Translations under genes and position numbers: made by a program
Notes under the pieces: generated by a model
The model's input: the letters and a program-made list of their open reading frames with translations, nothing else
Database searches by the model: none
Told to the model about the DNA's origin: nothing
Assembly (NCBI RefSeq): GCF_020034665.1
Contig: NZ_JAIQDI010000002.1
Location: forward strand, 62,001-126,000
Direction of reading: 5' to 3'
Length of the DNA: 64,000 nucleotides
Origin: Niabella beijingensis
GTDB taxonomy: Bacteria > Bacteroidota > Bacteroidia > Chitinophagales > Chitinophagaceae
Part shown: piece by piece, positions 17,456 to 25,940 of the stretch
How positions within the stretch are numbered: the stretch's first letter is position 1
Layout of the letters: each line of letters begins with the position of its first letter

Positions 17456-17806
17456 TTTTATATATTTTGAAACCACATAGACACATAGCGGTTTATGTGG
17501 TTATTTATCCGGTAATTGTGAAAATAAGGCATTCACGAATGTTTTTTGTCCATATTTAAAAATATTGGTACAATGAAAGTTGATCAGCAAAGCCGCCCCG
17601 GCTGTTTGTGCACTTCAATAGCACAGCCCAACACCTCGCAGGTAAGTTCATCAGGATGTTTTTTTGTTATCATACGCTTTGTTTGCCTGTTGTCGATATG
17701 ACGGTGTGGCTCAAATCCATAACAGGCAGCTGCCAGATAAAGATTTTTGCGTCCGGGGTTTTCGTATCTTCGCAGGACCCCGATCGGGGATCAAAAATAA
17801 TATTTT
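17456..17806. other. 351-base intergenic stretch with a 9-bp inverted repeat
   Basis: The gap separates the divergent rdgB-operon start and ilvE. AACCACATA (17471-17479) and TATGTGGTT (17494-17502) form a perfect 9-bp stem with a 14-base loop, 16 bases upstream of the minus-strand gene. Near ilvE, TATCTTCG resembles a -7 box, with a TTTTTG about 15 bases upstream. I see no other gene here. Confidence 0.5.
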
Positions 17807-18871
17807 ATGGTGGAAGCAATGAGTATACCGGTAACGAAAACCGGTAAAAGTAAGCTGGAAGAGGTGGATTTTAATCACCTGGGTTTTGGTAAGTATTTTT
17901 CTGACCACATGCTGGAAGCGGATTACGTGAATGGTCAGTGGACAAATGTCAATATCCGCCCTTATGAGTCGCTCGGCTTTCTACCTGCTCTATCGGTACT
18001 GCACTATTCCCAAACCATTTTTGAAGGGCAAAAGGCACATAAAGATGAGAACGGGAATGTACATATCTTCCGGCCGCATGAGAACTGGAAGCGGATGAAC
18101 CGTTCCGCCGAGCGGCTGGCCATGCCGCCTGTTCCGGAAGAGATTTTTATTGACGGAATGAAGCAGCTGGTGGAGCTGGACAAGGATTTTATCCCCTCCG
18201 GCTATGATGAGTCGCTGTACATCCGTCCGTTCCTTTTTGCAACAGAAGAAACACTGGGTGTAAAAGAGTCCTCTTCCTATAAGTTTTTGATCATTACAGG
18301 TCCGGCCGGATCTTATTTCTCCGCTCCGGCGCGTATTTATGTAGAAGAAAAATATACCCGGGCGGCACCCGGCGGTACCGGTTTTGCAAAAACAGGTGGT
18401 AACTATGCCGCATCCCTGTTATCTTCTGCGGAGGCAAAAAAACAGGGGTACGACCAGGTATTGTGGATGGATGCCCTGGAACATAAATATGTACAGGAGG
18501 TAGGTGCCATGAATATTATGTTTATTATCGGGGATACGGTAGTAACACCGGATCTTACAGACGGTACTATTTTAAGTGGTATCACAAGACTGAGCCTGCT
18601 TGAGCGGTTCCGCGACCAGGGTTTTAAGGTAGAAGAGCGTAAAGTGTCTATTGATGAGCTGATGGATGCCTATAAAGCCGGAACCCTGAAGGAAGTGTTC
18701 GGATGCGGGACAGCTGCTACCATCTCTCATGTGAAAGAGCTGAAGTATAAGGATTTTGTGATGGAATTTGATGTGGACAGCATGACCGTTTCTGCAGAAA
18801 TGAAAAAATACCTGCTGGATTACAAAGAGAACAGGCATGGCGACCCTTATGGGTGGCTGGAACGCGTATAA
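17807..18871 (+). CDS. ilvE: Branched-chain amino acid aminotransferase
   Basis: The 354-residue fold-type IV PLP enzyme transfers amino groups between Leu/Ile/Val and 2-oxoglutarate. The sequence has the eukaryote-like long form: GFLPALSVLHYSQTIFEGQKAH, IYVEEKYTRAAPGGTGFAKTGGNYAASL (Schiff-base lysine region), a VLWMDALEHKYVQEVGAMNI segment and the phosphate-binding GCGTAATISHV. Translation starts at ATG 17807, with an alternative ATG five codons in. It is a single gene ended by a strong terminator. Confidence 0.95.
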   Translation: MVEAMSIPVTKTGKSKLEEVDFNHLGFGKYFSDHMLEADYVNGQWTNVNIRPYESLGFLPALSVLHYSQTIFEGQKAHKDENGNVHIFRPHENWKRMNRSAERLAMPPVPEEIFIDGMKQLVELDKDFIPSGYDESLYIRPFLFATEETLGVKESSSYKFLIITGPAGSYFSAPARIYVEEKYTRAAPGGTGFAKTGGNYAASLLSSAEAKKQGYDQVLWMDALEHKYVQEVGAMNIMFIIGDTVVTPDLTDGTILSGITRLSLLERFRDQGFKVEERKVSIDELMDAYKAGTLKEVFGCGTAATISHVKELKYKDFVMEFDVDSMTVSAEMKKYLLDYKENRHGDPYGWLERV

Positions 18872-18897
18872 GACGAAAATTATCAGATACTCCCACA

Positions 18898-18922
18898 GGC
18901 CCGGAACCACTCCGGGCCTTTT
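18898..18922 (+). terminator. Rho-independent terminator after ilvE
   Basis: GGCCCGGA (18898-18905) pairs with TCCGGGCC (18911-18918), a perfect 8-bp stem with a 5-base loop and a TTTT tail. Confidence 0.85.
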
Positions 18923-18966
18923 CTGTTAAATAACAGACCCTTTGGTTTTCATTAAATTATTGCTAA

Positions 18967-18998
18967 CAGGAGCCGGATTACTTTTGGCTCCTGCTTTT
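18967..18998 (+). terminator. Second hairpin between ilvE and the outer membrane protein gene
   Basis: CAGGAGCC (18967-18974) pairs with GGCTCCTG (18986-18993), followed by CTTTT. It may back up the ilvE terminator or lie in the leader of the gene at 19026. Confidence 0.5.
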
Positions 18999-19025
18999 GA
19001 TTATTCACCAATTAAACAATAATTT

Positions 19026-19619
19026 ATGAGACCTTTAAACACGAAACGCTTATGCAGGAACCCCGGAGTTTATGTAACCGGCCTCCTATTTTTAAGTTCC
19101 ATCAGTTTTACTGCTGGTGCCCAGACAATACCCCGGAAACAATTGGTTGGTATCAGTACAGGCATGCAATGGACAGAAGGCAGGGGTATAAGGCCTGCTG
19201 TTACCCTGAGCTACGAATGGAAGTTTACTCCGCACAGCAGTATTGAAACGGGATTAAAATATACAAACTATTCCCAGATCAGGTACTATGCACCGAATGC
19301 TCCATATGGGATAACCTCCGGTGGTAAAGATCATTATTTCACCCTTCCGGTTTTATATAAGTACAGCTCCCGGATCGTAAATATAGCAGCGGGGCCAACA
19401 TTGAATCTGATGACGGGCCGGTCGTTTCCGGAAGGCTGGACCCCGAGACCTTATCAGAAAGAGCCGAGAAAATTGGCGATTGGTTATCAATTTAAGGTGA
19501 GTAAAACATTTGATCTGACAGAACGGTTGGTACTGGAACCTGAAGTATCTGTTTTCGGAAGTGAGTATTTTAAAAAGCCCCAGGGAGAAGTGGGGGTAGG
19601 TTTTAAATACCGGTTTTAG
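19026..19619 (+). CDS. Outer membrane beta-barrel protein
   Basis: The 197-residue product has an N-terminal signal (long n-region, then VTGLLFLSSISFTAGAQ). The rest alternates polar and hydrophobic residues: SYEWKFTPHSSIETGLKYTNYS, DHYFTLPVLYKYS, IVNIAAGPTLNLM, and a final strand GEVGVGFKYRF ending in Phe. This is typical of eight-stranded barrels found singly in Bacteroidota. The function is unknown. It is preceded by a hairpin and followed by a 287-base stretch leading to rpsL. Confidence 0.77.
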   Translation: MRPLNTKRLCRNPGVYVTGLLFLSSISFTAGAQTIPRKQLVGISTGMQWTEGRGIRPAVTLSYEWKFTPHSSIETGLKYTNYSQIRYYAPNAPYGITSGGKDHYFTLPVLYKYSSRIVNIAAGPTLNLMTGRSFPEGWTPRPYQKEPRKLAIGYQFKVSKTFDLTERLVLEPEVSVFGSEYFKKPQGEVGVGFKYRF

Positions 19620-19849
19620 AAGGGAGCCCGCCCCTTCTTTTCTGCGTTCCGTAAAGACGGAATGCGTACAGGCGCCGGTGCGCTACCAAAACCGCTTATT
19701 GTATTACCTTTGCAAACCGGCGTCCTGTAATTTTTTGAAAAACAGATGATTAGATATTCTGCAGCACAAGTGAGTGACACAAGGGTGTGGAGTAGTATTC
19801 CTGCCGCCGGGTCAAAAATAAAGGCAGGGCAGAAAAAATGAGAATTATT

Positions 19850-19880
19850 TTTGTAAGTTCATGAACAAATGCTACCTTTG
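19850..19880 (+). promoter_or_regulatory. Consensus Bacteroidota promoter of rpsL-rpsG
   Basis: TTTG at 19850-19853, exactly 19 bases of spacer, then TACCTTTG at 19873-19880. This is the best match in the window to the -33/-7 consensus of the Bacteroidota housekeeping sigma factor, 27 bases before the rpsL start. Confidence 0.85.
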
Positions 19881-19906
19881 CCGTCCTAAATTTAAAGCAT
19901 TAAAGA

Positions 19907-20281
19907 ATGCCTACTATTAATCAGTTAGTTCGTAAAGGAAGAGAAATTATAAGGGCAAAAAGCAAATCCAGGGCCTTGGATCAATGTCCGCAGCGTCGTG
20001 GCGTTTGTACCCGTGTATATACCACAACTCCTAAAAAACCAAACTCAGCGCTGCGTAAAGTAGCAAAGGTGCGTTTGACCAACAAGGTGGAAGTGATCGC
20101 TTACATTCCGGGTGAGGGACATAACCTGCAGGAGCACTCGATCGTATTGATCAGAGGCGGTCGTGTGAAGGATTTGCCGGGTGTTCGTTACCATATCGTA
20201 CGCGGAAGCCTGGATACTGCCGGTGTAAAAGACCGTAAGCAGAGCCGCTCCAAATACGGAACTAAAAAAGCTAAAAAGTAA
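19907..20281 (+). CDS. rpsL: 30S ribosomal protein S12
   Basis: The 124-residue S12 protein shapes the decoding centre. It has the [12 protein letters not shown] start, [20 protein letters not shown] around the streptomycin-sensitive lysine (PKKPNSA), and the second drug-site loop [19 protein letters not shown]. The lysine in PKKPNS and the PGV loop are wild-type-looking. It is the first gene of an rpsL-rpsG operon under a near-consensus promoter. No tRNA or rpoC gene is upstream. Confidence 0.98.
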   Translation: MPTINQLVRKGREIIRAKSKSRALDQCPQRRGVCTRVYTTTPKKPNSALRKVAKVRLTNKVEVIAYIPGEGHNLQEHSIVLIRGGRVKDLPGVRYHIVRGSLDTAGVKDRKQSRSKYGTKKAKK

Positions 20282-20350
20282 TTAGCTGTCAGATATCAGC
20301 CCCGGTAGCCATCGGGATCAGACTTCAGAAAAAGAAAAAATTAGAATAAA

Positions 20351-20818
20351 ATGCGTAAAGCACAAGCCAAGAAACTTCCGTTAGCGCCGGATCCCAAATT
20401 CAACGATAAGTTGGTTACCCGTTTTGTAAACAACCTGATGTGGGAAGGTAAAAAAAGTGGAGCTTTCACTATATTTTATGATGCCCTGGACAAAGTGGCA
20501 AAACAAACCAATGAAGATGGTTATGAAATTTGGAAAAAAGCATTGTCTAACGTAACGCCTGCGGTTGAAGTACGCAGCCGTCGTATCGGTGGTGCTACCT
20601 TCCAGATCCCTTCCGAGGTGCGTCCCGACAGGAAAATTTCATTGAGCATTAAATGGTTGATCCGTTACAGCCGTGAAAGAAATGGTCGCAGCATGGCGGA
20701 TAAACTGGCCAATGAGATCGTTGCAGCCAGCAAGGGCGAAGGTGCCGCATTCAAAAAGAAAGAAGATACCCATCGTATGGCAGAAGCCAACAAGGCATTT
20801 GCACACTTCCGGGTATAA
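20351..20818 (+). CDS. rpsG: 30S ribosomal protein S7
   Basis: The 155-residue S7 protein nucleates assembly of the 30S head and contacts the exit-site tRNA. Family marks include [56 protein letters not shown] and [11 protein letters not shown]. It lies 69 bases after rpsL. A strong terminator follows, and fusA, which usually comes next in the str operon, is not here. Confidence 0.98.
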   Translation: MRKAQAKKLPLAPDPKFNDKLVTRFVNNLMWEGKKSGAFTIFYDALDKVAKQTNEDGYEIWKKALSNVTPAVEVRSRRIGGATFQIPSEVRPDRKISLSIKWLIRYSRERNGRSMADKLANEIVAASKGEGAAFKKKEDTHRMAEANKAFAHFRV

Positions 20819-20843
20819 CAATACAAGATGCTTTAAAACAAGG

Positions 20844-20870
20844 GCCCGTTCCGAAAGGAGCGGGCTTTTT
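20844..20870 (+). terminator. Rho-independent terminator after rpsG
   Basis: GCCCGTTCC (20844-20852) and GGAGCGGGC (20857-20865) form a 9-bp stem (one G-T pair) with a GAAA tetraloop and five T. It ends the ribosomal operon before any fusA. Confidence 0.9.
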
Positions 20871-20944
20871 GTTGCTGACCATAATTGAGGTACTTTTATA
20901 AAGCTTTCCGGAAGAACTATATCAGAAGACATAAAAAAGAATCA

Positions 20945-21451
20945 TTGGAAACAAAAAAAGAAGTGTGGCTGCGCGGAGAAAAAGATCCGGCCCTGCCGCC
21001 GGAATTACAGCCGGCTGCTGATGCCCTGTTGCAGGCCGGTGAAGAACTGGAGCTGCTGTTAAAGGATTTTCCCGGAACCTTGCTTTGGGAACGCCCGGCG
21101 GGGGTGGCTGCAGTGGGGTTTCATCTGAAACATATTGCGGGAGTGCTGGACCGCCTGCTGACTTATGCCGAAGAGAAGACGCTTTCCCCGGAGCAGCTGG
21201 CATACCTGAAAAATGAACCGGTACCGGATGCAGAACCGGTGCGGGACCTCTTGCAGCGGGTGCATGCCGGGATTGAACAGACCCTGCTCCGGTTCCGCGG
21301 GCTTTCCGCTGCTTCGCTAACAGCGCAACGGGCTGTGGGAAGGGCCGGGTTGCCTTCCACGGTGATCGGGTTGTGCTTTCATGCTGCAGAACACACGATG
21401 CGGCATACCGGACAGCTGCTGGTGACGGCAAAGCTGCTTCAAAACCGGTAA
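20945..21451 (+). CDS. DinB-family (DUF664-like) four-helix protein
   Basis: The product of about 168 residues matches the DinB/YfiT superfamily: KEVWLRGEKDPALPPELQPAADALLQA, then LWERPAGVAAVGFHLKHIAGVLDRLLTYA and CFHAAEHTMRHTGQLL. The three histidines in FHLKH and HAAEHTMRHTG would form the divalent metal site of this superfamily, whose members are often thiol-dependent transferases. Start choice is uncertain. No ATG exists near the family start, and TTG at 20945 (then GAAACAAAA) fits best; TTG 20885 is also in frame. Confidence 0.8.
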   Translation: METKKEVWLRGEKDPALPPELQPAADALLQAGEELELLLKDFPGTLLWERPAGVAAVGFHLKHIAGVLDRLLTYAEEKTLSPEQLAYLKNEPVPDAEPVRDLLQRVHAGIEQTLLRFRGLSAASLTAQRAVGRAGLPSTVIGLCFHAAEHTMRHTGQLLVTAKLLQNR

Positions 21452-21506
21452 CGGTATTTGCCGGTTCCGGAAATCATATAAAGAGGGGCCTTTTCATGAT
21501 GTGGAC

Positions 21507-21594
21507 GGAAATGAAAAATTATATTTGTCCATAACTGTATTTAAAAGTATATTTATGGATGAAAATAGAAAATTATATTTGTCCATAACTATAT
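21507..21594 (+). repeat. Two tandem copies of a roughly 28-bp promoter-like repeat
   Basis: Copy 1 (21513-21540) and copy 2 (21568-21594) share AATTATATTTGTCCATAACT almost without change. Each holds TATATTTG, a perfect TAnnTTTG -7 box (second at 21574-21581). Each lies inside an inverted repeat; for copy 2 it is TTATGGA / TCCATAA. The second copy touches the ATG of the ATPase gene at 21593. It may be a pair of autoregulated promoters. Confidence 0.65.
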
Positions 21595-23029
21595 GAAAGA
21601 AGCGATCATTGGCCGGGAGTCCGAAAAGAAAATACTGAAAGACATGCTGGGCTCTAAGGAAGCGGAGCTGATTGCCCTTCTTGGCCGCCGCCGGGTGGGA
21701 AAAACTTTTCTCGTGCGGGGATATTACCACCAACAGCTTGTGTTTGAGTGTACAGGGCTGCATGAGGCCGGCCTGGCGGAACAGTTATTGAATTTTAGTA
21801 AAGCGCTTCAGCAGGCGATGCAGTCTGCAATACCACCGGCAACGCCGGACAGCTGGATGCAGGCGTTCACTTTTCTCAGCGATTTTCTGCAAACGAAAAT
21901 TAAAACGCAGCCGGTGGTTGTATTGTTTGATGAATTTCCATGGATGCACACGCCTAAATCCGGCTTTTTAGCGGCCTTTGGGCATTGGTGGAACACCTGG
22001 GCCTCGCGTCAGCCGCAGCTGAAAGTGGTTATCTGCGGTTCGGCGGCATCCTGGATGGTTGAAAATGTGCTGCACAACCGCGGTGGCCTTCATAACCGCG
22101 TAAGCCGTACCATCCGGCTCCTGCCGTTTAGCTTAAAGGAATCCGGGGATTACCTCATCAGTCGCGGTATCCGGCTGGATCATTACCAGGTATTACAGCT
22201 CTATATGGCAATGGGAGGGATTCCCCAGTACCTGAAACAGGTGGACAAAGGGGAAAGCGCCAACCAGGTTATTGATAAACTATTCTTTGAGCGGAACGGT
22301 ATGCTGAAAACGGAGTTTGATGTACTTTACCGGTCGCTGTTTAACAATGCCAGTCATCATGAATCCATTGTGCGGCAGCTTGCCAGGAAGCCAGGCGGAA
22401 TGAGCCGGACGGAACTGATAGAAGCATGTGGATTTACTACCGGCGGAACAACGACAAGATTGTTTGAGGAACTCGAACAGTCCGGCTTTATTGCGCAGTA
22501 TATCCCATTTGAGAAAACGTTACGCGATGCTGTGTATAAGCTATCAGACGAATACTCACTGTTTTATCTGAAATTTGTTGACCGGTCCCGTGCTATGGGC
22601 GCCGGTACCTGGCACAAGATTGCAGCAGGTCAATCTTATAACAGCTGGAGTGGCTATGCTTTTGAGGCCATTTGCCAAAAGCATGTATTGCAAATCAAGG
22701 AAGCCCTGGGCATCAGGGGGGTATACACAGAAGCATCCGGCTGGCGGTTTACTCCGAAACAGGGGGAGACCGGTGCCCAAATTGATCTTTTGCTGGACCG
22801 GCAGGATCATTGTATCAATGTATGCGAAATGAAATTCTCCGATAAGGCCTTCATCATTGATAAAAAGTATGCTTCGGAACTTGACCGGAAAGTGAGCGTC
22901 TTTAAGGAACGGACGGGAACAAAAAAGACGATCTTTCCTACAATGGTCACGACCTATGGTACAAAGCAGAACAGCTATTACACCGGGCGCATTGCTTCGG
23001 AAGTAACGATGGCGGATCTGTTTGGATAA
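21593..23029 (+). CDS. AAA ATPase of the archaeal-type ATPase/DUF234 family
   Basis: The 478-residue cytosolic protein has a P-loop ATPase at the N terminus (Walker A LLGRRRVGKTFLVRGYY; Walker B VVVLFDEFPWM) and SGSAASWM-like sensor wording (VVICGSAASWMVEN). The middle contains a winged-helix segment (GGMSRTELIEACGFTTGGTTTRLFEEL), and the C-terminal part (GYAFEAICQKHVLQIKEALG, then AQIDLLLDR and VCEMKF) looks like the PD-(D/E)xK nuclease-like DUF234 region. The biological role of the family is not established. The frame starts immediately after a tandem promoter-like repeat and ends one base before the convergent acyl-CoA-binding gene. Confidence 0.85.
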   Translation: MKEAIIGRESEKKILKDMLGSKEAELIALLGRRRVGKTFLVRGYYHQQLVFECTGLHEAGLAEQLLNFSKALQQAMQSAIPPATPDSWMQAFTFLSDFLQTKIKTQPVVVLFDEFPWMHTPKSGFLAAFGHWWNTWASRQPQLKVVICGSAASWMVENVLHNRGGLHNRVSRTIRLLPFSLKESGDYLISRGIRLDHYQVLQLYMAMGGIPQYLKQVDKGESANQVIDKLFFERNGMLKTEFDVLYRSLFNNASHHESIVRQLARKPGGMSRTELIEACGFTTGGTTTRLFEELEQSGFIAQYIPFEKTLRDAVYKLSDEYSLFYLKFVDRSRAMGAGTWHKIAAGQSYNSWSGYAFEAICQKHVLQIKEALGIRGVYTEASGWRFTPKQGETGAQIDLLLDRQDHCINVCEMKFSDKAFIIDKKYASELDRKVSVFKERTGTKKTIFPTMVTTYGTKQNSYYTGRIASEVTMADLFG

Positions 23030-23287
23030 TCACCCCTTCAGTCTGCCGACCAGTTCTATATATTCCTGCATCGCCGTTGCCTGTGACTTTCCTTTTTGTT
23101 CCTCCCAGGCACTGTGTTTGGCTTTTGCCACAAAATCAAAAGGGTTGGAAGCTGCTTCGGAAGGGATGTCTCCTTCCGTAGCCTGTTTGTAAAGTGCATA
23201 CAGCTGCAGCAATATTTCATTGGAAGGTTTTTCCGTTAATGTTTTACTGGCTGCAGCCGCTGCTTCAAATTGTTGTTGTAGCTCCAT
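23030..23287 (-). CDS. Acyl-CoA-binding protein (ACBP)
   Basis: The 85-residue protein matches ACBP throughout: an N-terminal FEAAAAASKTLTEKPSNEILLQLYALYKQAT helix pair, then GDIPSEAASNPFDFVAKAKHSAWEEQKGKSQATAMQEYIELV. The conserved Tyr/Lys residues in LYALYKQATEGD and the KAKxxAW...KGKS segment bind the CoA head group. It should buffer and carry long-chain acyl-CoA in the cytosol. ACBPs are widespread in eukaryotes and scattered in bacteria. The stop codon abuts that of the convergent ATPase gene. Confidence 0.9.
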   Translation of the reverse strand: MELQQQFEAAAAASKTLTEKPSNEILLQLYALYKQATEGDIPSEAASNPFDFVAKAKHSAWEEQKGKSQATAMQEYIELVGRLKG

Positions 23288-23397
23288 GGGTACTTTTTCC
23301 TAAATATACCCTGAATCCGGGAGGTACCCGATAAACGGAATTATTTCTTGTCCGGCGTCAACGCATGTGCCGGGTCCTGAACCTGTTCCGGCATAAA

Positions 23398-23430
23398 AAA
23401 AGCCTTAATCACTGATTAAGGCTTTTCCGG
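23398..23430. terminator. Bidirectional terminator downstream of pafA
   Basis: AGCCTTAATC (23401-23410) and GATTAAGGCT (23414-23423) form a 10-bp stem with a 3-base loop. A run of A on the left gives a U-run for the minus-strand phosphatase, and TTTT is on the right. Confidence 0.85.
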
Positions 23431-23443
23431 TTATTTATACAAT

Positions 23444-25072
23444 TTATTGTCCTACTTCCGGGATCACGCTTCCGATGCAGCCATTGGGGCGCTGAATGTG
23501 CAGCAATGCGGCCAGGGTGGGCGCGATATCCGTCATGTGTACTTCCCTTGTCAGTTTTCCGGGCTTGATGCCCCATCCGAACCAGACCAGCGGAATATGG
23601 GTATCGTGCGGGTTCCAGGTGCCGTGTGTAGTACCGGTGCCACCGGGGCTGCCGCTGAACCAGGCCGGATCCGGAATGATCTGGACAGGACCGGAGCGTT
23701 TATAATTATACCCGTTCACGATCATCATTTTTATAGGTTCCGGTATGGATGCGCTGCCGATGTTCTCCACATCTGCTACAAACTGGACACCATCCTGTTT
23801 TTGAAGGAAGGCTACGGTTGCTTTTTTGATAGCAGCAAAATCCAGCTTTTTGGATTCGATGAGCTGATTGTCAAAATTAACCTGGTAGTTGGTGCCGGAG
23901 CGTACCAGTTTATCTTCACCAAATTGGGCTTTCAGCAGGTCGTTCAGGGCTTTGATCACTTTTCCCCCCTGAAAAAAATCTGCGGGCATCTGATGCTCCT
24001 GCATAAAGCCGATGGAATGTGCTGCTCCGTGATCGGCTGTCAGGAATACCAGGTAATTTCCTTTGCCTACTTTCTGGTCAAGAAATTTATAGAACGCATC
24101 CAGGTCTTTATCAAGACGTAAATAAACATCCTCTACTTCAATGGAGTTCGGGCCGTATTTATGGCCAACATAGTCGGTAGAGGCACAGTTGATGGTAAGA
24201 AAATCTGTAAAAGCCCCGGTTCCCAGCTGGTAACCGTCAACAGCGGCTTTTGCAAAGTCCAGTGTGAGGGTATTCCCATAAGGAGAACTGCGGATCACAT
24301 CGGGGTCTTCTTTAAAGATCTCGCTGAGATCGTGGGGGAAACTGGTGGTTTTTTCGCCTTTGAATTTGCCTTCCCATTTTACATCATCAGCCGTGCTTTG
24401 GGTATAAGTATTGACGGGATAAAGCGTGTTCCAGGGTTTGGCAGTAAGTGCTGCGGGCTCTTTCTTTGCGTTGAACTGTGTCACCCAGCCCGGAAGTTCG
24501 TTCATGTACCAGGAGCTGGTGATGAACTGGCGGCTCTCATCATCAAACCAGAAAGCAGCTGTGGGGTTGTGGCCCGCGGGGAGGATGGAGGCCCGGTCTT
24601 TCAGGGAAACTCCCACTACCTTGGAGCGGAAGTTGGTGGCCAGCCGCAGTTCATCGGTGATCGTTGTGGCCATATTGTTGCGTGGCGACATTTTTCCTGC
24701 TTTTGAATTACTGCCTACCGGCTGGGCCGTGGCGTCCTCTGTACAATAAACCGATTTGCCGGAAAGCTGGTCTACCCAGTCGTTTCCGGTAATACCATGG
24801 ATGGCGGGCACAGAGCCGGTGAATATGGTGGTATGTCCCACCGCTGTGAAGGAGGGCAGGTGACTGATAAATGTATTTTCGCAGGTATAACCTTCGTTCA
24901 GCATGCGGTTAAAGCCGCCATTTCCGTAGCGGTCGGCATAACGGTAGAGATAATCCCAGCGCATCTGGTCCACTACAATGCCTACTACAAGTTTTGGTCG
25001 TTTTACTGCGTTTTGTGCAAAGCCGGTGATTGCTATGGCAATTGCAATCAATAAGAGCTGAAGTTTTTTCAT
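23444..25072 (-). CDS. pafA: PafA-type alkaline phosphatase / nucleotide pyrophosphatase-phosphodiesterase superfamily
   Basis: From ATG 25072 (MKKLQLLLIAIAIAITGFAQ signal) the protein has 542 residues. The first metal-site Asp in VVGIVVDQMRWDYL, the nucleophile Thr in LPSFTAVGHT, the K-x-R pair in GVSLKDRASILPAGH, and the later metal-binding TADHGAAHS and FGWG segments match PafA of Elizabethkingia and relatives, a calcium-independent periplasmic phosphomonoesterase active on many phosphate esters. The K-x-R pair distinguishes monoesterases of this type from diesterases. It is a single gene with its own terminator. Confidence 0.87.
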   Translation of the reverse strand: MKKLQLLLIAIAIAITGFAQNAVKRPKLVVGIVVDQMRWDYLYRYADRYGNGGFNRMLNEGYTCENTFISHLPSFTAVGHTTIFTGSVPAIHGITGNDWVDQLSGKSVYCTEDATAQPVGSNSKAGKMSPRNNMATTITDELRLATNFRSKVVGVSLKDRASILPAGHNPTAAFWFDDESRQFITSSWYMNELPGWVTQFNAKKEPAALTAKPWNTLYPVNTYTQSTADDVKWEGKFKGEKTTSFPHDLSEIFKEDPDVIRSSPYGNTLTLDFAKAAVDGYQLGTGAFTDFLTINCASTDYVGHKYGPNSIEVEDVYLRLDKDLDAFYKFLDQKVGKGNYLVFLTADHGAAHSIGFMQEHQMPADFFQGGKVIKALNDLLKAQFGEDKLVRSGTNYQVNFDNQLIESKKLDFAAIKKATVAFLQKQDGVQFVADVENIGSASIPEPIKMMIVNGYNYKRSGPVQIIPDPAWFSGSPGGTGTTHGTWNPHDTHIPLVWFGWGIKPGKLTREVHMTDIAPTLAALLHIQRPNGCIGSVIPEVGQ

Positions 25073-25260
25073 CTTAATAATCAATTTGTTCAAAAATAGT
25101 GAAACAAGGGGGATAATGCATACCGTTTGTATAAAGATTGCACGCATTTATGTGATAATATACATCCGGATCGCTGCTTTTGGCGGATAGCAGAATGGCA
25201 TCATAACATTGCAGACACCGGATTCCGGAAGATTCCGAAGCTACTGTGTTGAAACAGAAA

Positions 25261-25290
25261 GCCCGGCGAAAGCGGAATACTTTGCCGGGC
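25261..25290 (-). terminator. Hairpin downstream of the thioredoxin-like gene
   Basis: GCCCGGC (25261-25267) pairs with GCCGGGC (25284-25290), extended by AAAG/CTTT. On the minus strand TTTCTG follows, a weak T-run. Confidence 0.55.
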
Positions 25291-25312
25291 CTCATTAAAA
25301 AACAATTAAAAA

Positions 25313-25804
25313 CTATTTGCCAAAGATTTTGAGAATGGTTTCTGTAGACATGGAGCCCTCAAAACCACTGATCAGCTGTTTGCTGCTGTTATAAAAAGCA
25401 TGAAAGGGCAGGTTTTTGATGCCGTAATAAGCCGGCAGGGCAAACGCATAATCCTTTCCTACGAGTATATTGGGATATTTCTGCAGTTTATAATGAGCGG
25501 CAAAGGCGGCCATTTCCTTTAAGGGAAGTGGTGTTGCCATTACGATCTGGATGTCCTTGAATTTATCCATATGCTTGATGAGCTCTTCTGTTTCATGCTT
25601 GCAGTGATCACATTCAGGGCTGAAGATCATCATCATCACCGGTTTGTTCTTTTGTAATTTTGCTTTTAATTCCCACCCGGTACTGTCGGCGGAAAGTAAC
25701 CGTACAGAAGGAATGGTTTTGTATTGTTTATAGGGGGGCAGGGCCTGACTATTTGCCTGGGCGATGCCCGTAATGGTAACCAGTAATAATAGTAAATACT
25801 TCAT
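25313..25804 (-). CDS. Secreted thioredoxin-fold protein with CxxC
   Basis: The 163-residue protein has a signal peptide (MKYLLLLLVTITGIAQANSQ) and a thioredoxin-like core: KPVMMMIFSPECDHCKHETEEL with a CDHC redox motif, then KYPNILVGKDYAF, and NLPFHAFYNSSKQLISGFEG, where the cis-proline position seems to be NLPF. It therefore probably acts on disulphides or cytochrome maturation in the periplasm, like the TlpA/ResA group. The partner is unknown. It is divergent from blaI, from which 136 bases separate it. Confidence 0.82.
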   Translation of the reverse strand: MKYLLLLLVTITGIAQANSQALPPYKQYKTIPSVRLLSADSTGWELKAKLQKNKPVMMMIFSPECDHCKHETEELIKHMDKFKDIQIVMATPLPLKEMAAFAAHYKLQKYPNILVGKDYAFALPAYYGIKNLPFHAFYNSSKQLISGFEGSMSTETILKIFGK

Positions 25805-25901
25805 CTTGTTTATTTTATGAAATGAATGCTACCAAAGATAACAATAGGATGCGGATTCAGTTGAATGGGTTGTCTTAAAAAGGGAAAAAAAATTCTGTTT
25901 A

Positions 25902-25918
25902 TTACGAATATTTCGTAA
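25902..25918. promoter_or_regulatory. Palindromic operator upstream of blaI
   Basis: TTACGAA-TAT-TTCGTAA is a perfect 7-bp inverted repeat with a 3-base centre, 22 bases before the blaI start. BlaI/MecI repressors bind short palindromes over their own promoter, so this is the probable autoregulatory operator. Confidence 0.7.
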
Positions 25919-25940
25919 GTTTACTCTAAAATCGTATTAA

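Noticed and set aside
21507..21594. CRISPR-like array
   Set aside because: There are only two copies, no regular spacers, and no cas genes in the window.
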